Positions 1 through 6,617 of a DNA stretch of 25,599 nt are shown piece after piece (position 1 is the first letter of the stretch; each line of letters starts with the position of its first letter). The translations under genes were made by a program, and so were the position numbers. The notes below the pieces were generated by a model. That model saw only the letters and a program-made list of their open reading frames with translations, ran no database searches and was not told the DNA's origin. This DNA is from Friedmanniella sp. (GTDB lineage: Bacteria > Actinomycetota > Actinomycetes > Propionibacteriales > Propionibacteriaceae), in NCBI GenBank assembly GCA_025964935.1, contig JAOPXW010000216.1, forward strand, positions 1 to 25,599. The letters run 5' to 3'.

Positions 1-28
1 TGTCGACCCGACCCGACGGGGCGGGCGT

Positions 29-1411
29 TCAGGCGGTCAGGACCGTCCCGGAGCTGATGGTGCCCGGCGCGTCCTGGTCGGACACCGTCGCCGCGCCGAC
101 AACGGTGACGTCCGCCTCGAAGGTCCAGTCACCCTTGACCGTGAGCGAGGTCGCGCCCTTCAGCGACGGCGCCCCGGTCGGGAAGCGTCGCTCGAACTCA
201 GTGATCGTCTTGTAGTGGCTGGTGTCCAGATCGACCAGCGGTGCCGGGTCGGAGACCCGGGTCAGGCGGCCGTCGGACCCCACGTCGTAGACGTCGGAGC
301 GAAGCAGCAGCAGGTCGTTCGTCGTCTTGACCGGCAGGAAGCGGTCCCGGCCGACCCCGATCGCCGTCGCCCCCTCGAACACCTCGACCGCGGCGCCCAT
401 CGCGCTCTCGATCTGGACCACCTCGGGGGAGGAGGGGTCGGACGGGTCGACGGTCTTCTCGTTCTTGATCAGCGGCAGCCCCAGGACCGAGTGCCGCTCC
501 TTGAGCGTGCGCGAGAGCACCTCCAGGTCGAACCACAGGTTGTTGGTGTGGAAGTAGGGGTGCCGGTGCTCGTCGGTGAAGAAGTGCATCTCCTCCTTCG
601 CGGTCTGCGCGGTGTCCCGCAGGATCAGCTGCTGGTCGGCCTTCCGGATGGCCAGGTGGCCACCCTTGCGGTCGGCCGGGGTCCGCTCGCAGATCTCGGC
701 GGCGTACGGGGCCCCGCTGGCCGCGAACCAGCCGGCGATCTGCGCGTTGGGGGCGGCGCCGAGGTTGTCGGAATTGGAGACCGAGGCGTAGCGGTAGCCC
801 AGGGCGATCAGCCGGTCCAGGACCCCGGAACCCTCGAGGGCGGTGTAGAGGTCCCCGTGCCCGGGAGGGCACCACTCCAGGGTCGGGTCGGCCGGCCACT
901 CGACGGGGGTCAGGTCATCGGCGCGGAGCTTGGGCTCCTGGTTCTGGACGAAGTCCAGCTCGAGGCCGTCCACGGCCAGGTCGTCGTACGGGGCCAGCGC
1001 GGCCAGGGTGTCGTCGTGGGTGCGGAAGCTGTTCATGAACATCAGGGGCAGCGGGACGCCGTACGTCGTCCGGGCGGCCCGGACCTGGTCGACGATGATG
1101 TCCAGGAAGGTCTTGCCGTCCCGGACCGGGAGCAGGGACTTGGCCTGCTCCATCCCCATCGAGGTGCCGAGCCCACCGTTCAGCTTGATGATGACCGTCT
1201 TGGCCAGCGCCGCCCGGGCGTCCTCCTCCGACACGGTCACCGCGCTGAGCAGGTCGGGGTCGGTCAGCGGCTCGATGCTGTCCTCGGGGATGAAGCCCGT
1301 GACCCCTTCCTCCAGCTGGTGGTAGTAGTGGGTGAAGACGTCGATCGCCTGCTGGTGCACGCCAGCGGCGGTCATCTTCTCCTGCGCCTGCTTCAGACCA
1401 AGATCACTCAT
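29..1411 (-). CDS. UTP--glucose-1-phosphate uridylyltransferase (eukaryotic-type UGPase)
   Basis: Cytosolic enzyme of 460 aa that makes UDP-glucose from UTP and glucose-1-phosphate, feeding cell-wall, glycogen or trehalose and exopolysaccharide synthesis. The nucleotide-binding signature KLNGGLGTSMG at residues 76-86, followed by the AKSLLPVRDGKTFLD region, identifies the UGP2-like family (PF01704) and not the bacterial GalU family. Other family blocks are FVQNQEPKL, CPPGHGDLYTAL and SVSNSDNLGA, and the C-terminus has the expected beta-helix character. Length is usual for bacterial members. The ATG at 1411 has no convincing Shine-Dalgarno, but a TAGGAT box ends 8 nt upstream, so the mRNA may be leaderless. 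The gene is separated by 90 bp from the hydrolase gene on the same strand. It is the likely supplier of sugar nucleotide for the glycan operon at the right end of the window, although not linked to it in an operon. Confidence 0.93.
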   Translation of the reverse strand: MSDLGLKQAQEKMTAAGVHQQAIDVFTHYYHQLEEGVTGFIPEDSIEPLTDPDLLSAVTVSEEDARAALAKTVIIKLNGGLGTSMGMEQAKSLLPVRDGKTFLDIIVDQVRAARTTYGVPLPLMFMNSFRTHDDTLAALAPYDDLAVDGLELDFVQNQEPKLRADDLTPVEWPADPTLEWCPPGHGDLYTALEGSGVLDRLIALGYRYASVSNSDNLGAAPNAQIAGWFAASGAPYAAEICERTPADRKGGHLAIRKADQQLILRDTAQTAKEEMHFFTDEHRHPYFHTNNLWFDLEVLSRTLKERHSVLGLPLIKNEKTVDPSDPSSPEVVQIESAMGAAVEVFEGATAIGVGRDRFLPVKTTNDLLLLRSDVYDVGSDGRLTRVSDPAPLVDLDTSHYKTITEFERRFPTGAPSLKGATSLTVKGDWTFEADVTVVGAATVSDQDAPGTISSGTVLTA

Positions 1412-1418
1412 GCCCCAG

Positions 1419-1424
1419 ATCCTA
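1419..1424 (-). promoter_or_regulatory. Candidate -10 element for the UGPase gene (leaderless start)
   Basis: TAGGAT on the minus strand has its last T 8 nt upstream of the A of the ATG, close to the geometry of actinobacterial leaderless promoters. No good -35 element is visible 16-18 nt further up, so the call rests on the -10 alone. Confidence 0.35.
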
Positions 1425-1501
1425 GGGAAGCCGACGCCCCCCGCGATAGCCGGGAACCGCGTCGACGGGCAGCAGGGTGAGCAGCACCCCGGGGGTCGCC
1501 G

Positions 1502-2578
1502 CTACTTCTTCTTCTTCGGGGCCGGAGGTGGGGTGAGCGAGGAGAGCAGGGCGACGGACTCGGTCGCCATGGTCGCCTGCGCCGCGGCACGGTCCCCGTT
1601 CGGGGTGCCGTCGCCCGGCTGGTCGCCGTAGTCGCCGAACCAGCTGTGGACGGCCCCTGGGATCTGCACGTAGCGGGTGTCGGCGGGCGCGTTGGGTTTT
1701 GACGCCTCGACCTTGGCCGGGGTGGACAGGCCGTCCTCGCTGCCCGAGAGGGAGAGCACCTTGAGGTCGCTCCGCCGCATCGCCGACGCCGGATAGGACG
1801 CGAAGAAGATCAGGCCCTTGACCTGCGGGTGGGCCTCGGCGTACGCGGCGGCCGACACCCCGCCCAGGGAGTGGCCGCCGACGGCCCAGTGCTTGATCTC
1901 GGGGTGCAGGTCGATCACGGTCTGGTCGTGGTCGTCGGTGAGCAGCGAGATGCCGAACGGCTCCTTGAGCACGACCACGAGGTACCCCTTGGCCACCAGC
2001 GGGCGGAGCACGTGGGCGTACGCGCGGGGGTCCACCCGGGCCCCGGGGGTGAAGACGAAGCCGGTGGTGGGCTTGACGTCGCGGCCCTTCGCGTCGCGGA
2101 AGGCGGGGGCCATCTCGTACCAGGTGAGGCGGTCGGAGACCCGTACCCCGGCCTCCGAGCGCATCGCGGCCGTGGCCACGTCGGTGGCCCCGAAGGGTCG
2201 GGTGTAGGCGAGGACGGAGACCAGCAGCACCGCGAGCAGCAGGGCGGGGACGGCCAGCAGGATCCGGGCCCGGGCCCGCCGGTGGAGCTGCTGCTCGGTA
2301 CGGCGGGCGGGCTGCCCGTCGGCCGCGTCCTCCCGGTCCAGCCGGTCGCCCACGATCAGGCTACCGATGGACCAGGCGACGGCCACGAACCCGAACAGCA
2401 GGGCCCCGATGCCGGCCACCAGGGTCGCGGGGTGCCCGCTCAGGACCGGGCGCCAGCGGGTCCAGCCGACCCAGCCGGCGACCCCGACCAGCGCGAAGCC
2501 GACGACGAGCCAGATGAGGGCCAGCACCACGCGGCTGCGGGTCCCCGGCTGCGACATGCGGGTCCCCGGCTGCGACAT
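1502..2578 (-). CDS. Membrane-anchored alpha/beta hydrolase
   Basis: Alpha/beta hydrolase-fold protein of 358 aa. Three hydrophobic segments lie in the N-terminal 130 residues (about 16-37, 52-72 and 107-125), and the hydrolase domain follows, probably extracytoplasmic. The nucleophile elbow is GHSLGG, the acid is probably the Asp in SGSEDG, and the His is in GAVHSWFG, so the catalytic triad looks complete. The domain resembles the dienelactone-hydrolase-like PF12695 group; the substrate is unknown. The C-terminus is Pro-rich and ends in four lysines. The protein begins MSQPGTR-MSQPGTR because a 21-bp unit including the start codon is duplicated. The second ATG (2557) has a GGGGAC sequence 5 nt upstream, while the first (2578) sits 7 nt from a TAGAAT box and could be read leaderless. 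Either start gives essentially the same protein. Confidence 0.85.
   Translation of the reverse strand: MSQPGTRMSQPGTRSRVVLALIWLVVGFALVGVAGWVGWTRWRPVLSGHPATLVAGIGALLFGFVAVAWSIGSLIVGDRLDREDAADGQPARRTEQQLHRRARARILLAVPALLLAVLLVSVLAYTRPFGATDVATAAMRSEAGVRVSDRLTWYEMAPAFRDAKGRDVKPTTGFVFTPGARVDPRAYAHVLRPLVAKGYLVVVLKEPFGISLLTDDHDQTVIDLHPEIKHWAVGGHSLGGVSAAAYAEAHPQVKGLIFFASYPASAMRRSDLKVLSLSGSEDGLSTPAKVEASKPNAPADTRYVQIPGAVHSWFGDYGDQPGDGTPNGDRAAAQATMATESVALLSSLTPPPAPKKKK
2536..2577 (-). repeat. Perfect 21-bp tandem duplication across the start codon
   Basis: Positions 2536-2556 and 2557-2577 are identical, and a further 5 nt of the unit continue to 2582. The duplication is in frame (7 codons, MSQPGTR twice) and creates two successive start codons for the alpha/beta hydrolase. 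Confidence 0.95.
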
Positions 2579-2584
2579 GCGGTG

Positions 2585-2590
2585 ATTCTA
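2585..2590 (-). promoter_or_regulatory. Candidate leaderless promoter -10 (TAGAAT) of the hydrolase gene
   Basis: TAGAAT ends exactly 7 nt before the A of the ATG at 2578, the standard spacing for an actinobacterial leaderless transcript. A -35 would fall inside the long hairpin at 2599-2689 and is weak (TCCGAT). Confidence 0.4.
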
Positions 2591-2598
2591 GGGGCCCG

Positions 2599-2689
2599 GC
2601 CCTGGAAATCGGACGCCAGTGGAAGGGCCCCGGTGCGAGCCGCGCTCAAACGCGGCGGCGGCCTCGCACTGGGGTCCCGATTCCAGGGC
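2599..2689 (-). repeat. Long two-part inverted repeat; candidate terminator of the secreted nuclease gene
   Basis: The outer arms 2599-2614 and 2674-2689 are complementary over about 16 bp with one extra A on the left arm. An inner stem pairs 2628-2639 (CCCCGGTGCGAG) with 2663-2674 with one G-T wobble, continued by CCGCG/CGCGG around an AT-containing loop near 2645-2650. It begins about 9 nt after the stop codon of the nuclease gene. There is no U-tract, so it would be a U-less terminator, or a repeat-type palindrome. The promoter of the next gene lies against its edge. Confidence 0.7.
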
Positions 2690-2697
2690 TGACGACC

Positions 2698-3711
2698 TCA
2701 GAGGACGAGGTCGGAGACGATCATGTTGTGGTCCGAGGGCCGGCTCGAGTCGACCCGCTTGGTGACGTTCTCGTAGCGCTTGGAGCTGCTGACGCCCTTG
2801 GCGAGAATGTAGTCCAGCGCGACGGAGCGGCCGGCGGCGTAGGTCTTCTGCACCGTCTCGAAGTGGTTCATCGTCGAGTACTGGGTGTTGACCCGCTTGG
2901 TGGCCGAGGAGGTGTCCTTGAGGCCCTGGCCCACCAGGTAGTCCCGCGGGGTGTTGCCGTTGGGCTTCTTGGTCTTCCACGAGTTCAGGTCACCCGCGAT
3001 GATGACCTCCTTGCCGCCGGCCATCGACGCGACCCGGTTGTAGACCGCCGCCGCCTGGCTCCGACGCAGGGCGTCGTACTGGCCCTCGGTGCCCATGTTG
3101 CCGCTGCGGCGGGAGTCCAGGTGCACCGAGACGAAGAAGAAGTGCTTGCCCGTGCTCTTGTCGCTGAACTCGGCCCAGGCCGCGCTGCGCCTGGCGCTGG
3201 GGCCGTCGGAGGCCAGGACCGGCAGCTCCATGCTGCAGGAGCCGTTGAACTGGCTCTTGCCGGTGGTGTCGGGGCAGTCGCTCACCAGGCTGTAGCGCGA
3301 CGTGTCGTAGAGGATCCGCGCACCCTGGGTGCTGTGCGGCGTCCCGGCCTTGACGTACGGGGTGGTCCGGACCAGCGTGTAGCGGCCGCCCCCGTTGCGG
3401 TTCAGGGCCTGCTTCAGGCTGTCGGTCTGCCGCATCCTGCCCTGGAGGGTGCCCGTCACACCGTCGGCGCGGCCCGGGCCGAGCTCCTGCAGCGCGACGA
3501 CGCCCGGCCGCTTGCTGACGATCTCGCGGGCCACGTCGTCGGCCCGGCTCAGCCAGCTACGGCTGTCGTGGGCGAACGAGGTCCGCACGTTGAAGGAGGC
3601 GACCCGCAGGCCGGTGGCGGCGGCGGCGGTGGGGGCCGCAGCGACCGAGACGAACCCGGTCAGGGCGACGGCGGAGGCGGCGGTGGCCGCGGCGAACTTG
3701 GAGATGCGCAA
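2698..3711 (-). CDS. Secreted endonuclease/exonuclease/phosphatase-family protein
   Basis: Protein of 337 aa with a typical Sec signal peptide (MRISKF, a hydrophobic stretch, then Ala-rich; cleavage probably near residue 32). The mature part is one EEP domain (PF03372) with all hallmark residues: N41 in ASFNVR, E76 in LQEL, H197 in SVHLD, D241 and N243 in GDLNS, D300 in LDYI, and the terminal D327-H328 in SDHN. These form the metal-dependent phosphodiesterase site shared by DNase I, sphingomyelinase and phosphatase relatives, so DNA or a lipid headgroup could be the substrate. C146 and C159 could form a disulfide, fitting an exported enzyme. The start is TTG at 3711, supported by GAAGGA 7 nt upstream; no better ATG exists. 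A promoter-like pair lies about 90 nt upstream. Confidence 0.88.
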   Translation of the reverse strand: MRISKFAAATAASAVALTGFVSVAAAPTAAAATGLRVASFNVRTSFAHDSRSWLSRADDVAREIVSKRPGVVALQELGPGRADGVTGTLQGRMRQTDSLKQALNRNGGGRYTLVRTTPYVKAGTPHSTQGARILYDTSRYSLVSDCPDTTGKSQFNGSCSMELPVLASDGPSARRSAAWAEFSDKSTGKHFFFVSVHLDSRRSGNMGTEGQYDALRRSQAAAVYNRVASMAGGKEVIIAGDLNSWKTKKPNGNTPRDYLVGQGLKDTSSATKRVNTQYSTMNHFETVQKTYAAGRSVALDYILAKGVSSSKRYENVTKRVDSSRPSDHNMIVSDLVL

Positions 3712-3802
3712 AGGAATGTCCTTCAGAGGTAGAGATAACAGGTACCCCCGATGGCACCCTCTGATTATGCGTCCGAAGTGATTATCCGGACCGCATGCAG
3801 AG

Positions 3803-3832
3803 ATTCTAAAAAGCGAGTTGGAGGGTTAGCAA
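3803..3832 (-). promoter_or_regulatory. Candidate promoter of the secreted nuclease gene
   Basis: Minus-strand TTGCTA (3827-3832) and TAGAAT (3803-3808) are separated by 18 nt in an AT-richer stretch. Between this promoter and the TTG start, ATAATCA occurs twice with a 17-nt period (roughly 3766-3790), a possible binding site for a regulator. Confidence 0.5.
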
Positions 3833-4061
3833 ACGGTGGTGACGATGAACTGGCACCAGTACCCCGTACGGCGTGTGACCTTGTCAACACCCCAACGCTC
3901 ATCTGGTCGTGATTGTCCCGTGATACATGAGAGATAGATCACAGACGAGCGTGAGACCCGCGGTGGGCCGACATGGGCGATATCGTCCGGCGCTCACCGG
4001 ACCGCACCGAAGACGCCGCCCCGAGGAGAACTCCCCGACACCTCCCGGTTACCCGCAGCTA

Positions 4062-4092
4062 CCGGCCGGCACGCCGAGGCGAGCCCGGCCGG
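4062..4092 (-). terminator. Candidate terminator of the aldo/keto reductase gene
   Basis: CCGGCCGG at 4062-4069 pairs with the identical palindromic octamer at 4085-4092 across a 15-nt loop, about 7 nt past the stop codon. There is no U-tract. Confidence 0.4.
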
Positions 4093-4098
4093 CGCCCC

Positions 4099-5067
4099 TC
4101 ACCGTCCGAGGCGAGCCCGTACGGCGTCGACGACGGTCCGGGCGGCCGAGACGGGTGTGAAGGCCCGGGCGGCAGCGGTCAGCCGAGCCACCTCGTCCTC
4201 GCTCAGGTCGAGGTCGACGGCGGCCACGTTGAACTCGAGCTGCTCGACGCTGGAGGCGCCGGGGATGACGACCACCTGCGGCAGCGCCAGCAGCCAGGCC
4301 AGCGCCACCTGCGCCGGTCGGGCCTGGTGGGCCGTGGCCACCTCGCGCAGCAGATCCAGCAGCGGGGCGACCCGGCGCAGGTTCTCGGTGCCGAAGAGCG
4401 GGTTGGTCGCCCGGATACCGCCGGGGCGGTTGTCGGGCCCGTAGCGTCCGCCCAGCAGACCCTGGGCCAGCGGGCTCCAGGCCATCACCATCCGGTTCTC
4501 GCGCTCGGCGAAGGGCACCAGGTCGGCCAGCGGGGCCGAGCGCGCCAGCGAGAACTGGACCTGGTTGCTGACAACCGGCCGCCCGAGTGCGGCGTCGGCC
4601 TGGCGCCAGCGGTCCAGCGAGTAGTTCGAGACCCCGACGGCGGAGATCCTGCCGCCGTCCAGGAGCTCGCGCATGCCGCGCATGATGACGGAGTCGGGCA
4701 CCAGCGGGTTGGGCTGGTGCACCTGGTAGAGCGGGATCCGGTCCAGCCGCAGTCGACGGGCGCTGCCCGCCTCCCGCCGCTTGATGACGGGCGGGAACGG
4801 GGCGACCGGGAACAGCTTGCTCGCCACCACCACCTCCGACCGACGGTCACCGAGGGCCGCGGAGAGGATCGACTCGCTGCGGCCCGTCCCGTAGATCTCG
4901 GCGGTGTCGAACAGCGTCACGCCCAGCTCGAGGGCTCGAGCCACGATGTCGCGGGCCGCGCCGTCGGCGTACGCATCGCCGTAGCCCCACTCACGGGAGC
5001 CGAACTGCCAGGTGCCGAGACCGACCCGGCTGACCGGCCCGAGACCGGGGACGTCGAGGAACTTCAT
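4099..5067 (-). CDS. Aldo/keto reductase
   Basis: NAD(P)H-dependent oxidoreductase of 322 aa with a (beta/alpha)8 barrel (PF00248). The catalytic tetrad is visible: D54 and Y59 in DTAEIYG, K84 in ASKLF and H117 in YQVHQPN. The C-terminal IPGASSVEQLEFN segment is the cofactor-binding region. The set resembles the YajO/Tas or voltage-channel beta-subunit-like branch, which acts on small aldehydes or ketones; the substrate cannot be told. I chose the ATG at 5067 because MKFLDVPGLGPVSRVGLGTW is the normal family N-terminus; an upstream extension to 5175 is Pro/Ala-rich and not domain-like. No strong Shine-Dalgarno precedes it. The gene is divergent from the GH26 gene across about 190 bp, which contain a GTGCGC/GCGCAC stem at 5112-5129. 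Confidence 0.9.
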   Translation of the reverse strand: MKFLDVPGLGPVSRVGLGTWQFGSREWGYGDAYADGAARDIVARALELGVTLFDTAEIYGTGRSESILSAALGDRRSEVVVASKLFPVAPFPPVIKRREAGSARRLRLDRIPLYQVHQPNPLVPDSVIMRGMRELLDGGRISAVGVSNYSLDRWRQADAALGRPVVSNQVQFSLARSAPLADLVPFAERENRMVMAWSPLAQGLLGGRYGPDNRPGGIRATNPLFGTENLRRVAPLLDLLREVATAHQARPAQVALAWLLALPQVVVIPGASSVEQLEFNVAAVDLDLSEDEVARLTAAARAFTPVSAARTVVDAVRARLGR

Positions 5068-5257
5068 CGTTTCAGTCTGCGCTCCCGACCCCGGCGGGGA
5101 CGGGGCGGGGGGTGCGCTCGGGTGCGCACGATCGGCACCCCACCGCCTGCAGCACGGATCAGCGGAAAGCCCCACCCGGGTGCCCCGGGCTCCTTAGGAT
5201 GATCTCCTCAGCGAATGCTGGGGACCGGCTCGGGGCCGTCTTGAGGAGAACGACGCC

Positions 5258-6544
5258 GTGGCGTTGCCTTCCGCGTGCCGACCACAGCCCGGTCCGCTAC
5301 GCGCCCTGCTCATCGCCGTGGCCCTGAGCGCCGTCGCCGGCTGTCTTGCCTGCAGTCCTGCGGCCAGCTCAGCCGGGCGGCCCTCCGCCGCGCCGGCCGA
5401 CCCGGTGGCCTCCGTGACCGTCCCGGCGTCGGCCGGGTCGCGCCGTCCGACCCCCGCCGACGTGGCCGGTCCCGACGGAGCCTGCCCCCCGCTCCAGAAC
5501 AGCGTGGCCCCCGCCACCGGCATCCTGCTCGGGGCGGCCGTCAACCCGGACGGCGACTCGCTCGCGGCGTACGGCAAGAGGCTCGGCCATGCGCCGGCCG
5601 TGGCGGTGGTCTTCGCCGGCCTGCCCATGTCGCACGGCGACCGGCTGGCCGTCGACGCCCTGGTCGCCCAGGCCCGACGCCTCGGCAGCTCGGTGCTGTT
5701 GACCATGGAACCGCGTCAGGGTCTGGGGGCGGTCACCGCCCCGGTGGCCCGCGAGCTGGCCACCCAGCTGCGGGGCTACAACACCACCGGGGTGCCGGTC
5801 GTGGTCCGCTTCGGGCACGAGATGAACGGGTCCTGGTATCCGTGGGGACAGGACCCGGCCGCCTTCCGGACCGCCTTCCGGCGCGTGGCCGCAGCGGTGC
5901 ACGCGGACGCACCGGGGTCGGCCATGATGTGGGCGCCCAGCTACGGCGGCGGCTACCCGTTCTCCGGCGGCAGCTACTACGCCGGGGCGCAGACGACCCG
6001 GGGTCGCCAGCTCGACAGCAACCACGACGGCCGGCTGAGCGAGGCCGACGACCCGTACGCGCCGTACTGGCCGGGGCGGGCGTCCGTGGACTGGGTCGGG
6101 CTCTCGGTCTATCACTGGGGCAACCGCTACAAGTGGGGCTCCAACGAGGTGCCGGAGGCGGGCAAGTTCGTCGGGCAGCTCCGCGGCACCTACCACGGCC
6201 TGGGCGGCGACCAGCGCGACGTGCCCGACTTCTACGCCCGCTACGGCGAGCGCAAGGGACTTCCGGTCGCGGTCGCGGAGACCGCGGCCCTCTCCATCGC
6301 CGGCCGCGGTGGTGCCGCGGAGCTGTCCATCAAGCGGGCCTGGTGGAGACAGACTCTGGCCCCCGACCTGAGCCGGCGGCTGCCGCTTCTGAAGATGGTC
6401 AACTGGTTCGAGTGGGACAAGACCGAGCCGGAGGTGCAGGCCCGGGTGTCCTGGTCGGCGACCGGGTCGGCCGCCAGCGCCCGTGCCTACCGCGAGGCGC
6501 TCCCGGACTGGGCCCGCTGGGCCGGCGGCCGCCCGCGCTGCTGA
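5258..6544 (+). CDS. GH26-like glycoside hydrolase, predicted lipoprotein
   Basis: Protein of 428 aa. The GTG start is preceded by GAGGAGAA 7 nt upstream. The N-terminus is a lipoprotein signal with a lipobox VAGC (C29), followed by an Ala/Pro/Ser linker to about residue 80. The rest resembles glycoside hydrolase family 26 (beta-mannanase and beta-1,3-xylanase relatives): the acid/base E188 sits in RFGHEMNGSWYPWG and the probable nucleophile E341 in VAVAETAAL. W- and Y-rich motifs (DWVGLSVYHWG, VNWFEWDK) fit a sugar-binding cleft. Residues 253-264 are an EF-hand-type loop (D253, N255, D257, G258, S261, D264) inserted in the barrel, so calcium may be structural. A TAGGAT box at 5195-5200 could be the -10. 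The gene converges on the beta-helix protein gene, with a strong terminator between them. Confidence 0.8.
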   Translation: MALPSACRPQPGPLRALLIAVALSAVAGCLACSPAASSAGRPSAAPADPVASVTVPASAGSRRPTPADVAGPDGACPPLQNSVAPATGILLGAAVNPDGDSLAAYGKRLGHAPAVAVVFAGLPMSHGDRLAVDALVAQARRLGSSVLLTMEPRQGLGAVTAPVARELATQLRGYNTTGVPVVVRFGHEMNGSWYPWGQDPAAFRTAFRRVAAAVHADAPGSAMMWAPSYGGGYPFSGGSYYAGAQTTRGRQLDSNHDGRLSEADDPYAPYWPGRASVDWVGLSVYHWGNRYKWGSNEVPEAGKFVGQLRGTYHGLGGDQRDVPDFYARYGERKGLPVAVAETAALSIAGRGGAAELSIKRAWWRQTLAPDLSRRLPLLKMVNWFEWDKTEPEVQARVSWSATGSAASARAYREALPDWARWAGGRPRC

Positions 6545-6559
6545 GGGGCCCAGACGACA

Positions 6560-6593
6560 GCGGGCCCGGGGTCGAGATGACCCCAGGGCCCGC
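6560..6593. terminator. Strong bidirectional terminator hairpin
   Basis: GCGGGCCC plus GGGGTC (6560-6573) pairs with GACCCC plus GGGCCCGC (6579-6593), giving 14 bp with a single bulged A and a 5-nt loop. It lies between the convergent GH26 and beta-helix genes, 15 nt and 24 nt from their stop codons. Confidence 0.85.
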
Positions 6594-6617
6594 CGACGGT
6601 GCTGCGCTAGCCACCGG

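Larger units (their letters stand above)
3712..4098. other. Intergenic region, 387 bp, no gene seen
   Basis: The left two thirds (3712-3950) is noticeably poorer in GC than the surroundings and carries the nuclease gene's Shine-Dalgarno and promoter. GTGAT and ATCAC half-sites, 13 nt apart, sit near 3919-3941 and could be an operator, though the arms are short. The right third is GC-rich and ends in the hairpin behind the aldo/keto reductase. No reading frame here has a Shine-Dalgarno together with protein-like composition. Confidence 0.6.

Noticed and set aside
3927..4160. A 77-codon plus-strand frame
   Set aside because: It has no Shine-Dalgarno, an Arg/Pro-rich composition and overlaps the end of the aldo/keto reductase antisense.
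5068..5175. Extended N-terminus of the aldo/keto reductase
   Set aside because: It adds 36 Pro/Ala-rich residues without a signal peptide, and the family begins at the internal ATG.
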